64,000 nt of DNA from Cephalopachus bancanus (GCA_027257055.1 JAPVLO010000073.1:3286001-3350000); one strand, 5' to 3'. Positions 46,276 to 58,453 are shown, numbered from the stretch's first letter. Made by a program: numbers and translations. Notes: generated by a model not told the origin, from the sequence alone.

Positions 46276-46386
46276 TTTTTGCCTCTAATAAACAGTCAGT
46301 GTTCCATGAAGGAGCACTGCCATCCTTGTGATATGATATTTATTATCTTATGGGGGAAGGGGACTCTGGGAATGGAAACTATCCAG

Positions 46387-46422
<36 letters not shown>

Positions 46423-46674
46423 ACAGTTAGATTAGTAGAGAATGGCACTGATCAGCGGGACCTTTCTCCATCAGGAGCATCCCACCATTAACCGAGTGCC
46501 CTCTTCTACCCCAAAAAAGACAAGCTGGATAAACACGAACACCCCAGAAGTACCCAGACCACAGCAGGGTTCTCAAGGTTGCATCATTGCCAACACCTCC
46601 CGCTAGCCCTCTCCTACCCCCAGGTGGTGCTATGTGCCATGATAAAGATGATTTTGCCCTCGGTCTACAATCCA
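46276..46674. other. Intergenic DNA between candidate elements, with (GA)n
   Basis: Contains the (ga)n run at 46392-46420. The 46430-46670 part is relatively GC-rich ('cacctcccgctagccctctc') without a gene or CpG-island density. Confidence 0.5.
46392..46420 (+). repeat. (GA)n microsatellite
   Basis: About 14 uninterrupted ga units. Confidence 0.97.
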
Positions 46675-46865
46675 TTATGTCCAGCTAACTTCAACGTGCA
46701 TTTTTATTCAGAGATAATTATGTGTTGATCAGAGAAGTCAGCGGCTGTCACCCTTATAGCAGGCACACCTGCGGTGTGACATAGGTGGTAACGATGGCAT
46801 GCTCTTGAGCTGTCATGACACGGACAGGGACTTTATTATGTATATGTCATCATTTCTCTTAAGAA
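46675..46865. promoter_or_regulatory. Candidate conserved non-coding element with inverted T-box-like site
   Basis: Contains a perfect inverted repeat CACACC-TGC-GGTGTG at 46764-46778, followed by 'acataggtgg', giving three T-box half-site-like words (core GGTGTG/AGGTG), plus an overlapping CACCTG E-box. The surrounding block is CpG-containing and repeat-free ('gaagtcagcggctgtcaccc', 'gtaacgatggcatgctcttg'). Confidence 0.4.
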
Positions 46866-47490
46866 AATTATACTTTCCCACACAATGACAATAATGAACC
46901 TTTTCAACACTCCCATAAACCTCATTTACCATTGTATTCTTGACCTTCATTAAATACAAAATAAATATGTAGAAACACCTAAAAAAATGCAATATGCTCT
47001 GTGTCTCTAAACGTTTGTAAATAAGTTTATAACTGCAGGCAAGTATGAGATATCAAATTGGAAATACAGAACCTTTCATTAAAAACTTAAAATACCTTAA
47101 ATGAAAAGTAACTTAGCCACGTTGCGTTAATAACTTTTCTACAATTATATTAAAAAAATTTATACAATTGAAGGTATTTGTTGAACAATTATTTGAGCGC
47201 TATCAAAATGAATTCTACTGGATTAACTAGTGTAAAATTGTCATGTATATCTATAATTAAATTCACTTAATAAAACTAAAGATAAAATCTTCATGTAGAC
47301 AGTGTTGACTTCTAAACCTTTATGTTATTTATATGTTTTAAATAAACTTTTCTATCAGATCAATTGGTATGTTGAAAACCTTGCTCATAACATATAGAAT
47401 TAACATATGTATTTTAAAGAGATAACTGACTTGAGCTAAAGTTTGTATAAGGTGATCCATCACATTGAAAACCTATATAAAAGTAATGGT
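46866..47490. other. AT-rich intergenic DNA
   Basis: No gene or classified repeat. Confidence 0.4.
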
Positions 47491-47500
47491 CAAGAAATAA

Positions 47501-47780
47501 TTTTTTTTTTTTTTTTGAGTTGGAGTCTCACTCTGTCGCCCAGGCTGGAGGGCAGTGGCACGATCCTGGCCACCGCAGCCTCGACCTGCTGGGTTCAGGT
47601 GATCCTTCTGCCTCAGCCTTCCCAGTAGCTAGAACTATAGGCACGTGCCACCATGTCTGGCTAATTTTTTGATTTATTGTAGACATGAGATCTTGCCAAG
47701 TTGCCCAGCCAGTTTAGGTAATTCTCTCATCTCAGCCTTCCAAAGTGCTGGGATTATAGGCATGAACGACCATGCCCAGC
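47501..47780 (-). mobile_element. Alu, older copy
   Basis: Poly(T), 'gagttggagtctcactctg' to 'catgcccagccagg'. About 20 bp of the left monomer are deleted and many CpGs are lost. Flanking aagaaataattttt and caggaataattttt are an imperfect duplication. Confidence 0.9.
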
Positions 47781-47972
47781 CAGGAATAATTTTTAAAAAC
47801 ATTTTTCTTTTAATTCTAAAACCTATTACCCTTACAGAACCTGTACAGCTTGGAGGAGACATTGCAAAGAAGCCTACATGATCCTGGATAATTTCGGGTC
47901 CGTAACCCTAACATCTGGCCTAGGAGTGCCTCTGTACTTATTTCTGGGAAGTTATTATAAAAACAGGGGTTA

Positions 47973-48275
47973 CTGGGCTGAGCGTGGTGGCTCAGCCAGT
48001 AATCCCAGGATTTTCGGAGGCTGAGGCGAGAGGATTGCCTGAGCCCTGGTGTTTGTAACCAGCCTGGGGAACTTGGTGTGACCTTATCTCTACAATAAAT
48101 CACAAAAACTAACTGGGCGTGGTGGCGTGGACCTGAAATTCCAGCTACTGGGAGGCTGAAGCAGAAGGATCGCCTAAGCCCAGCAGGTCAAGGCTGTGGT
48201 GGCTGTGTGCATGCCACTGCATCCAGCCTGGGTGACAAGAGTGAGACTCCAACTCAAAAACAAAACAAAACGAAA
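47973..48275 (+). mobile_element. Alu, older copy
   Basis: 'gggctgagcgtggtggctca' to 'gagactccaactcaaaaaca' with an (aaaac)n tail. Diverged from the young type. It lies about 190 bp from the antisense Alu at 47501, forming an inverted Alu pair. Confidence 0.9.
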
Positions 48276-48379
48276 ATGGGATTCTCTTCATTTCTTATAG
48301 CTAAGAAATTTGATTCGTAGCAATTTCAGGATATGTTGAGCCCTAACTCTCTCTTCACTAGTCTTCAAAGTTAAAATAG

Positions 48380-48628
48380 AAATTTATTTGTTGAACAGTT
48401 ACTGTTTGCCAGACACATTACGTTAACAAGGTTTGCTTGCGTTATTTCATTTAATCTTCAAACAACTCTATGAATTCAGTATTAATTGAGATTGTGTACT
48501 GAAGAACAGAAAGGTTAAATAACTCTCCCCAGGTCACAGAGCACTTAGCAGAGCAGGATTTAAATCTGAGAAAGATGGTTTCTATGACCATATCCTTAAT
48601 CAGTATGTCACATTGCCTTTCAAATGAC
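48380..48628 (+). mobile_element. MIR, ancient SINE, nearly complete
   Basis: 'tttgccagacacattacgtt', 'ttatttcatttaatcttcaaac', 'gaacagaaaggttaaataac', 'cccaggtcacagagcactta' and 'cagagcaggatttaaatctg' follow the MIR consensus order. One of the best preserved MIRs in the window. Confidence 0.88.
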
Positions 48629-49875
48629 TGATTTCTGTCCTTAAAACTGCAATTAGTTTGATTCATTTACTTCTGTAGGGTTAATTTGGAAATGCAGTTT
48701 CGGCATAGTTAAAGCATTATGAACACATAGACTTAATTAGATCCTGATAAGATTTAGATTATGTTCTACAACTTTTAATATTTGGTGTTCTGCATTTTGA
48801 TTGCTACATAAAACGCAAAAGAAAATAATGAAATTTATTTAAAATTTGAATGGATTCAATTTCAGAAGTGGAAATATATATCATTTGTCTCCTTTTTAAA
48901 AATATAGGTCTAGTTTCTTCTGATCTAGTAAAAATTTGATCTGTTATTTGCAAAAAAATAAAAAAGTAATATGCTTTCATGTACTGCGGTTCACTTTTTT
49001 TTTCCCTATTCCAATGGCTAATTTAATCTCAAAGTCAGTCTATCTTTTGGTATCTGCTGAGCCTTTCAAAATGTTTCAAGAGCAGTGACTTTTCCTGTGA
49101 TGTGGACACCTATCTGTTACATGTAATAGGGCTAAGATCTCCAATACATCTCATTTGATAGTTTGCTAGTGAGAACAATTGCTTGTAAAACTAGTAAACC
49201 CTATTCTTTTTCACATTTAATCATTTCATTTGTGGGATTAACTAAAGTCAATAAATAATTTCTTACTTGAATAAAAAAGAAAATATTTAAGAATTTATTT
49301 GGTTAGGTTTTGTTTTTTTGGCAAGGGGAGGCAATTTGTGACTGTAATTTCCCTTTGTATGTATCTGTCAACATAAACCTTGAAGTATTATTGCAGGCTA
49401 CACTTGGACTTGCTTACCCTTCTTATTAATATTAAGCTCAAAATTGTCCTGCTTCTGTTCCATGATAGTCAAGGTGTATGAGAACAGAAGGAGGGATGTG
49501 AGGTATGTCCAACCACAGAAAAACAGACTGGTGTTTGATTTTATAAAGGTGAAGGATTATACTGCCTGTTTTATATCTTTTTCTCTGTCCTAATGCTGCT
49601 AAAGTGAGAGAAACTCCAGTCGACACCAGTCTAGTGTTAGCTGTGTAGGAGATGGGTGTGAAGCGGACAAAAGTATATGATCTGCAAATAGAGAAAACAT
49701 ACTTGGCTGAGTCAATGAGAGAGTCAGAAATGGTCTAGGAGGTTGACTTACCATGCTTTGAGCTGTTCTAGTTAGACCTAGAAACTGAGAAAGAGTTTTC
49801 TTTTCTATTCAAGGTTTTCTTTTGGGAGAGACAATTTCTTCTCTTTCTTTCAATAAGATATTTTAATAATTCAAA
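48629..49875. other. Intergenic DNA, nothing recognised
   Basis: No gene or classified repeat. Confidence 0.4.
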
Positions 49876-49879
49876 TACT

Positions 49880-50400
49880 TTCACCAATTAATGTTTATTG
49901 AGTGCCAATAAGTTCCAGGCACTAGTCTAAGTCTGGGGAAAATGATATAAACAAGAGATAGAAACCTCTGTCTGCAGGGTGCTTACATTCTGGTGGTAAG
50001 GGATAGACAACAAATAAAGTAAATAGGTAAATAATGCAGTATGTTAGATAGTGATAAATACTATGAAGGAACTGAAGCAGGGAAGAGTCATAAAAATAGA
50101 GAAGGACTGCAATTTTAAAGCAGAGCAGCGAGAGAAGTTCTCACTGAGAGGTTGACGTCTGAGCAAGCGTTGGGGAAACGAAGTAAAAAGCATGCAAATC
50201 TTCAGGAGGATAGTGTCCTGTGAAGAGGGACCAGTCATGAAGGCCATGAGGCAGGAGAAGCATGGCTGGTGCATCCGAAGGATAGTGGGGAAAGCGATGA
50301 GACTGGGTTGGCAGTGTGAGATAAAGTGAAGTAGGAAAGATGATAGAAAGAATACCAACTTGTAGCAATACACTGTTTTAATAAGGTCATTGGCTTTCCA
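49880..50400 (+). mobile_element. Ancient interspersed repeat, family not assigned (copy B)
   Basis: 'aatgtttattgagtgccaat', 'ttccaggcactagtctaagt', 'tgcttacattctggtggtaa', 'gttagatagtgataaatact' and 'gccatgaggcaggagaagca' mark the same ordered blocks as the copy at 41880. A 127-codon minus-strand frame across it is antisense to the repeat and not a gene. Confidence 0.65.
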
Positions 50401-50427
50401 TTTCCCTTTAAGAAGAGCTAATGCCAT

Positions 50428-52990
50428 GTTCCTTTTGTCACCACCAGAATCTTGAATCGGAAACAGGCAGCACAGATTCTTATTTGGATTCTAGAAGCAG
50501 GAATGCTGATATTGAGCAAAACCCTGAAAAAGTTTTTTCTTTCTGCAAAGACTATGTTGGAAAAGGACTGTATTGCCAATCTGTTCAGCGTGTTACTGTG
50601 TTGCACAGATCCCTGAGCAACACTTGCAGATCAGCAATGGTTTATGAATTTATATTTTCCTTCAGAGATTAATTTGGCTGGCAGAGTTAGAGACATTTGA
50701 GACTAATTTTGCATAATTTTTGTTTTCTTATAGCATATTGAGCAGAAAGTTGCTGTGAAGCAGAGAAAAATGTTAGCAAACATGTTATGTCCACTGGTCT
50801 CACACTATTCATTTGTCACAATGTCAATGAAAGAAACACATTCCACCTTACTATGCTAATTGGCTTAAAATTTTGTTACTTATTTGCTTACTTTTTCCAC
50901 TCTATATGGCTAAAAATTATTATAGACTAACTGTTCTAGTACATCATAATTATTAATAAATATTAACATATTTTATTTATTTAATGTGTATACATTTTGG
51001 CCCATATTTATATAAAAATGATTACTTCATACATAGTCTTTTATACTTCCCACACATGGTATTGCCAGTTTTACACTTTTAAAAATGTTTACACTTTTGA
51101 ATCAGTAAATAAGTGCTCAATAACACACAAAAACTGGGTTAAGTGTATATAAAATTCTTATAAATATATTTATACCTTCTAATGTCTTAATAGGTGACTC
51201 ATATGGTCCAAACTTTTTTTAAAAAGTGTCTTTTAATGTCACTATTTTCCAGTCATATTTTATGTTAAACTTATAAATTAACAAAAATAATCTTGACTTA
51301 TCAACTGGCATAGTCACAAACGAATAATAAAATTTGAACTCTAAATATATGTGTACATTGGTTATAATAATAAGGTAACAATCTAAAAACAACAGCTTCT
51401 TACATATATAGAATGCTTTATAATTCACACAATTTTTTCACTAGTGTTATTTGCTCATAGAAATGTTTTGTAATTGTTAAGAGTAGAGTTTTAAAATCCA
51501 TAAATTTTTCTCTATGGAGAATGAAATACTTCGAAACCTAGCTCTATTTCAGCAATGAAAACAATACGAAGCACTTTATAAAAACTCAGCATATCTTTAA
51601 TATCCATTTAATGTATCTTCTTTTCTAACCAAAAAACTATATGAGGAAATTTCTATTATTCCATGCATAATAATTCTGCTTGTTTACAATAAATGACTAA
51701 TAATTCGTTTTATGACATGGGTTGAATTATTTTATTTTTCTTTACCTAAAAGTTCAGACATTATTAAAGAAAGATATGTGAATCAAATGAATCTAAAAAA
51801 CATTGCTGTAAAAAAATGTAATGCCCTCCCCCCCTAAAAGTAAGCAAGCCCCCTTACAAATGGCACTTTTTCAATTTGGCATATTTTTTCATAAACAAAT
51901 GAAAAGGGCAGCCAATATCTTATGTTTGTAAGATAAATATAAATGTAAAGTTTTGAGTCAAACTTTAAAACTGATAATTGGAATAGAAGTCAGCATTTAT
52001 AAGCTGAAAGGTGCTCCTTTTCTTTTTTTTCTATTTTTTGCTTTGTTTTTTTAAGTATCTATTTTCATCATCTTAAAGTTTGGGAAATTGAGACTCAGAA
52101 AATTAGAATATAATAATGAAGAAAAGTAGTTGCATACATAACTAAAATATAAAAACAAGGAAAATAAATATTGAAAGGAGAATGAAGAAATGTGTTAGAA
52201 TAGTGAAGAGAAATGCACAGCAGTAAGAAGTTGTAAAAACAAAAGTGCACCCTCTCTCCCAACTTCTCATAGTCGCTACTTAAAATATTCTCTTGAAAGA
52301 TTTTTGTCAGATCTTTCTTATCTATTTTTTCTTTTATAACATCTGATTAAGAATGTATAGGAAAAGAAACGCCTCTGCATTTTAAAGTTTGAAAAATTAT
52401 GGATATAAAATGTTTATTTCAAAATTGCTAAAAGTGTATAATGTTGAATAAACTTTTAAGGAAGGGTTAGGGAACTCAGTTTCATAATACATTTATGAAT
52501 CTCATATAATTTTGCAAAACTAATAGTCTGTAGCTACTTAAATAGACTGGACACAAAAATCAATGACTAAGAAAAGCTAAAGTGAATGTGTTAGATCAAT
52601 CTAAATACTCTGTGTTTCACTAATTCATTTTCTTTCCCAATTTTAAGTAACGATATTGGTTACAATGTCAGCATACATGATGTTACAATACAAGATGCAC
52701 AATTGAGGTGAAGACAGAATACTCTATACATTATTCTTTATATTATGTGAAGCCTGCTGCTAAATTGGAATTCAAGTATTTCCATACATCTATTCATTCA
52801 TAAACATTAAGATAGTATCAGTATAAGCCACGTTATATTTCACATCAAAGTTGTTAAGACCTGCTACTTACAAGAATTATTTCTGAAAAGATTTAAGTTT
52901 ACAATAAACATGAATTCTGTTGTTTTCAGCAAGGCTTAAGAGCCTAGGAGACAAGCTGAGGCAGTTCATACCAGAAAGTCTGTACACCAG
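50428..52990. other. AT-rich intergenic DNA
   Basis: An 83-codon plus frame (50421-50672) shows no recognised domain. No repeat assigned. Confidence 0.4.
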
Positions 52991-53700
52991 ACTCTTATAG
53001 AGAATGATTAGTTAACATCGTTTTAATGACGAATTAATGAGCAATAAAAGCATTCTAATTCCAATGTGTACAAAATCCTCTATTTAAAGACACAGGACCA
53101 GGGAGAACAGATCCGTGACCTCTGTGGTACTGGCAAAGGTTGGGTTCACTAGAGTTAACGCCCAATCTGTCTTTCAAGGTTAACTACACATGCCATGCTG
53201 GGAAATGAAACAATTACTAACGAATTTTATAGGTATATTCTGTCAAATTTAAAAGGCAATCAGAAGTCTAAAAGAAAATTATGCCTGAGGAACGCATATA
53301 AAAGGAGAGAAACTAAGAAGAGGTGCGTGTGTGCGTGTGTGTACCTCTATGTCTGTGCATATTTCCTAAGAAGACACCTTCAGAAAAAAGACAACCTAAA
53401 CTTTTTAAATAAAATGCTCAGATGAAAATACTGAATGAAAGGAATGCCCAGCTTGTGGGAATGGAAGTATATTCAGGAAGGACGGCATCTAATCATCTGG
53501 GCAACACTAGCACAGCAAGAGTAGATGATTCATTATTCTGTAATTAACTTTTAATTAACTTTACTCTGCTTTACTTATTTTAGAAAATTAAATAAACTTC
53601 ATTTTATTGCTCATGCTAAACCAATGAGCAGAAACTAGAGTTCTGCTCTAATTAAAATAAGCAGTTGAGCAAAATTGTGTGTAAAGCATAATGAAGAACT
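52991..53700. promoter_or_regulatory. Homeodomain-site-rich block with overlapping inverted repeats
   Basis: Dense TAAT-type words ('ttttaatgacgaattaatga', 'gtaattaacttttaattaac', 'ctctaattaaaataagc') plus overlapping inverted repeats TGCTCAT/ATGAGCA (53608-53614, 53624-53630) and GAGCAGAA/TTCTGCTC (53626-53633, 53641-53648). A regulatory role is inference. A tg-rich microsatellite lies at about 53325-53342. Confidence 0.3.
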
Positions 53701-53889
53701 GTTTCTGTCCAATTGATATATTTCTTATGTTCTGGAACACTTTGATAGATTTTTCAAGAATTCCATTAGTTAGGCACTGAAGTCTTCTAAAATATGTGAT
53801 TTAAGAAATAATATTAGAGACTAGCTCTAAGTATGAGGCACATAATTAATTTAAACTTATTAAGTAACATTTCAAATTAGGTGATTAAG

Positions 53890-54047
53890 AGAAATGTGAG
53901 GAGAGAGATGGGAAGAGTGAGAGAGGGAGAGAGGCAGAGGGAGAGACAGATGGAGGGAGGAAATAGAGAAAGAGGGAGGGGAGGGAGAGCGAGACAGAGA
54001 GGGAGAGAGTGGAGAGGAGAGGAGGAGGAGGGAGAAAGTGAAAGATA
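53890..54047 (+). repeat. Polypurine (GA-rich) tract
   Basis: About 155 bp almost wholly G and A with irregular gaga, ggga and gagg units. The serine/leucine-rich minus-strand frame across it is an artefact. Confidence 0.95.
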
Positions 54048-55935
54048 ATTAATTTGAAATTGTGCTATTTTATTAGTCATCAAAGCAGTAGCTATACATT
54101 TTCCTCAGGAGGAGCAAAGAGAGAAGTCAAAGAGCTAATATAGTAGGATTCCATATTCTGCACCTTTTTTTAGATTCCAGCTTTTTGATTCATTTTATTA
54201 CATGTTTTGATATTAAGTCTAAGATAGTGACATTCAATAATCAATTGCAGTTTCAATTGACCTAATCATGTGGTTAAAAGGACTCCCTAACAGATACATA
54301 TATTTAATTTACTGAATTAGAACTTTAATGCTTTTAATGTAAAACTCAACTAAAATGACTCACTTTACTGAAGAAATATTTTATTTTGTTTATTTCATTT
54401 CCAAACATATGAAGAACATCTACATTACTGTAAGGTATCATTTATTAAAATACTTTATTTCACTAATTCAGGACTTCCAACTTCCTTGTTAATAATCACC
54501 TCATTTCATAACAGTAATTCAATGACCACTTTCTGATTTTAGATTATAAAGTCTACTGTTTTGAATTTCTGCATTTTTATTTCTATTATCTGTATGATAT
54601 CCACCTTCTCCAATTTTTAATTTCCCTTGAATCTGCCTTCCTTATCATGCACGGTTTTAAAATATTCTCTGTTCTCTAAAGACATATCTTTCTGGTTTCA
54701 CTTGTTTCTTCCATCTGGTTTTTAGACATAGTCAGCAATGTCAAAAGTACAAGCTCTAGCATCCTCGCAATTCTTAACCCTATCAATACTCCTAGGTAGC
54801 CAGTCTTTATCTGTGAGAAACCTCTACATTTTCATCTGTTTAGGAAACTGTGGAAGTACAAACAAACCAGACCAATCACAATTATCAAAATTATCTTTAG
54901 ATTGTGCTTTCTCACATTCTTAAATCTACTTAGTACAACTTTTGTTGCACACAAACATAGTACAAGATACATACAGAGTATAATCTTTGATTAGAAAATT
55001 TTTAATTTTTTATTTCATGGGTTTGTTTTACAGTGAATTAATAAACTGGGTCTGCAACAATTTTTTTTCATTGACTATCATCTAAGCACTCCCAGGGTTG
55101 CAATAATCCCTTTATTCACCTTTGACTGCATCCTACACCAAGGGAACAGCAAGTCTCTTGTTACTCTTTAAAGCAACTCTCTTAAAACTAAAAAACTTCA
55201 GAGCTTTTGATAGGCCATGGAAGGTCCTCTCAAAAGCGGAAAGAATAGAGGAAACAAACAAAATTTAAAGTTTGAACAATAATGCAGTCTGAAAGCAACA
55301 AATGATAAGTTGTTCCTTACTAAATTAGATCATTAACATTTATTTCTGTTAGAATTTTTTAAGAAAAGAAAATATATCTTTATCTTTAGTGGGTTTTCCT
55401 TTTTTCTCAGGTGAAGAAATATTGCTCATGGAAATAAACAGATTTATTTTAGTGACCTCTTTATTAATAATAATAATTATCTAACATATTCTTTAGGAGA
55501 CAATCTGAACCTGCAAAATAAAAGCAATTATGAAGAGTACACCATGTGTGAATCTCTCTGCATGAGTCAATAAACGTATGTAAATTACCAAAACTCCAGT
55601 CATCTGCACTTACTGCACTACATTTTATCAAATGCAAGTATATAGTCAATAACTTAAAATTCTTGGGTGTCAAACTATAATACAATAGTTGCTCATAGGG
55701 TAGATTAAATTTTTTCATTTATTTCAACTGCTTTCTAGGTTTTGGTGACATTTGGTTGGAAAAGCACACATAGCAAAAAGAATGTTAGCTAACATAATTC
55801 ACACATTCTGAACAAGTATATCTTTGATTCTATGAGCTTTCCTGTTTCCATTATCTTTTTTTAATCATTTCTGATTTATTCTCTGTGCTCATAGGTATAT
55901 CATTTATAGTCTTTCTCTAAACTTTATGTATCGTC
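54048..55935. other. AT-rich intergenic DNA
   Basis: No gene or classified repeat. Confidence 0.4.
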
Positions 55936-55939
55936 CTTG

Positions 55940-56330
55940 ATTTTTATTTCTAATGCCAAATCCTCTTACTGTTGCAAAGTATTTCTTAATATAAAATGAA
56001 GCTGAAACATTTTCTTCTTTAGTTTCAGATCAGTGCTTCTTGTCCTTCCATCTTCTGATGCTTTGAATAATCACATTCTTTCATTTATACAGATACTTGC
56101 AAGGTATTTATAGACTGTGATGAAATCCCCCTCAATCTTCTTGTCTCTTGACTATATAAATGTCTATGACCCTATATCTCATCCAATACACTATTTGCAT
56201 CCTTTTTGCCCTTCTTTTTTTATTATTAATTTTCCATTAACTGTCTCAATTCTTGTACAACTTTTCCTCTGCCAAGATAACTAGCAATGCAATAACTCAC
56301 TTATTTTTATGATAGTCTGTGAAGAACTTA
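55940..56330 (-). mobile_element. CR1/L3 LINE remnant
   Basis: 'caaggtatttatagactgtgatgaaatcccc' with 'ctcaatcttcttgtctcttg', 'ccctatatctcatccaatac' and 'ttgcatcctttttgcccttc' follow the antisense 3' end of mammalian L3/CR1 LINEs (...gtatttgtagacagctatcatgtccccc...cttctcttctcc...catatga). These families stopped moving well before primates arose. Frames are lost. Confidence 0.7.
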
Positions 56331-57508
56331 ATATTGAAAAAGTAAACTTTGTCAATGTGTCATTATGTACTCATTATACAGACTATATTTACTCTTCAAT
56401 TATTACATATTCATTTGTTTCTGGATTATAGTATTTATAGACACCCTTTAAATTTCTATATGTTCATCTCCTGAAAGAGTTTCAATCCTCTGGGTATTAG
56501 AAATAGCTATATTGACTCTGAAAAAACTCTGCATACTGAGTAATTTTCTGATTAAAACTGCAAAGACCTTGCCTCAGTTTTTATTCATCCTAAAGTTGAC
56601 TAATTTCAGATATGATTATTACTTCTAAATCCTCTACCTTTGTACATTTTGTAAAAGCTTTTCTAGCATGTAAAACCATGCTAGTAAGTATGGTTACATC
56701 TATACTCATGTGGGTGTATATGTTTAGAGATGTGCTTGTAAACACATGCATACATACATATTTAAAAGAAGTAGTTAAAAGCATTCAACTACATTTATAA
56801 ATGTGTTTGGAAATAGAACTCTTGAAGAAACTCAATAGAAAAGTTTATTTGTCCACTGATGTAATGAACCCAAATACAATGACAAAAAATACGTTAAAAA
56901 CTCTGAATGAAGAATCATAGTTAAAAAAAAAACAAAAAACACAAGGCAGTTGAATGTGTGTGTTTGTGTATGTATGTGTTAGGGAGTGGGAGACTGTGCA
57001 TGTGTCTGTCTTGGGGCATGGTTAGTCTTCAGAAGTCTGCAGAGTATTCCCAGAGGAAAACAAGACAAAGAGGTGATTCACTTAAAGAACCCTACTTGTA
57101 GGCAGTCATTCGTTTCTTGTTGAGCTTTCCAAAATAAGCAAAGTGATAGACCATAGAAGGTGAATATTTGAATGGAAAATTAAAAATTAAGCTCACTTAT
57201 TCTCTTGCATGCATTAAAGGTTGGAGCAAGCATCAAATATTATAATGGTATCTGAGTTTAAATCAGGACATTTCAGAACTATCAAATGCCAATTTTCTTT
57301 ATTATACTATATTATTATAGCGAATGATTATGGTAGAAAGCTATATGACCCAGTAAAAAATAATAACAATTTGAGACTAAGAAGTACAAATATTTATGTA
57401 ATATTTACAAAGGTCTTTTTATGAAAGTACCAAAAATACCTCTGACATTGTAAGTACAAGTAATATAGAGTTTAAGGCTTTCAGCAATGATGTTCTTATA
57501 AAATCATA
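56331..57508. other. AT-rich intergenic DNA
   Basis: No gene recognised. A short (tg)n-like patch lies near 56955-57010. Confidence 0.4.
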
Positions 57509-57510
57509 TA

Positions 57511-58451
57511 CAGAGGGTGCCAAAAAAATGCATATACATTTTAAGAAAAGAAAAACTGTATTAGAATTGTAGTACACATTATACACCAAATGAAAGATGA
57601 ATACAATTCATGTTTGAGTTCTGCAATTACAGGAGGTGCTCAAAGTGGTTACTATTAGCATCCAGACACTTCTGATTATGGCAAACTACTGCTTAAGCAA
57701 AGTTGACCAAAGTGTCCAATTGTGTCTCTGTGCATGCTGCTTCAATTTCTTCCCAAAGTACCACCAGTATAGCTGGTTTTCTTCTATACACCACATCCTT
57801 TAAGGTCCTCCATAGGTAGGAGTCAAGGAGTGTTAAGTCAGGAGAATGTGAGGGAAAACTCAACCACACAATACTGCACCCTTTGATCAGGGTCATTTTC
57901 ATTCAGTGCATGTAATAATCTTGGGATGAAAACTTTCCATTTTGCTGTGTGAAGAGTGTGATGTATGCTTGTTCTGGTAACTCCTGTCTCATGTGCACAT
58001 TGTTTGGTAGACTTCTGTGGCGAGCATGTGAACTGTTTTAACACCATAGCAGAAGCAGGACTTGTTGCTCTATGAAGCTCCTGGATCTTCCCTTGTGCAC
58101 ATCACACACAGTTTCATGAGTCCAACACTTATCACAAATGAGTGCAATTTTTAGGCATGTTGGAGGTTCTCTTGCATACTAATATTTTCATTGTCATTGT
58201 ACTTCTACAGAGTTCTTGAATTTCAAATACCACTTCAAAATGGTCTTCCACTCCTCAAAAGCAACCGTGCTTCCACCAATTTTTGTGACTGTTGTGCCTG
58301 TCACATGGTAATGCTGGCATCCATCTGATTAACACCATCTTTTGAGCAAATGTCATACTACCCAATGGTGCTATAATTCAATTCAACTTTGCAAAGTAAT
58401 ACATAGATAACATCTCTTAACATACATGTAGGTTTTTTTGGACACCCCCAG
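57511..58451 (-). mobile_element. MARNA-like mariner element, internally deleted, 941 bp
   Basis: The left end 'cagagggtgccaaaaaaatg' and the complement of the right end, 'ctgggggtgtccaaaaaaac', are imperfect inverted repeats. TA flanks both sides (57509-57510 and 58452-58453). Inside, the minus strand carries transposase fragments. The layout and terminal sequence recall MARNA, an old mammalian mariner family; I give that name from memory and not from a search. It lacks the middle of the transposase, so it is non-autonomous. Confidence 0.8.
57690..58270 (-). pseudogene. Mariner transposase pseudogene: HTH parts joined to the last catalytic region
   Basis: On the minus strand, blocks read in order: FEEWKTILKWYLKFKNSVEVQ-type text (first DNA-binding helix-turn-helix, about 58204-58262), VHKGRSR (linker), QFTCSPQKSTKQCAHETGV (second HTH, near 58000-58040), LHALNENDPDQRVQYC (near 57870), then after a frameshift SPDLTLLDSYLWRTLKD (last catalytic aspartate region, near 57820) and the C-terminus. 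The region holding the first two catalytic aspartates (roughly 130-140 residues in full-length relatives) is missing between QRVQYC and SPDLT. The fold cannot be active. Confidence 0.78.
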
Positions 58452-58453
58452 TA

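Noticed and set aside
46600..46640. CTCF-like word 'cccaggtggtgctatg'
   Set aside because: It departs from the CTCF core at several informative positions, so I do not call it a site.
46427..46675. Possible exon (82-codon minus frame in a GC-richer stretch)
   Set aside because: It starts in the flank of a (GA)n microsatellite, shows no domain, and has no convincing splice-site pair around it.
50044..50427. A 127-codon minus-strand frame
   Set aside because: It is antisense to an ancient interspersed repeat (copy B) and has no conserved motif.
53890..54047. Possible tandem-repeat array like a CRISPR or minisatellite
   Set aside because: No regular repeat and spacer structure; it is an irregular polypurine tract.
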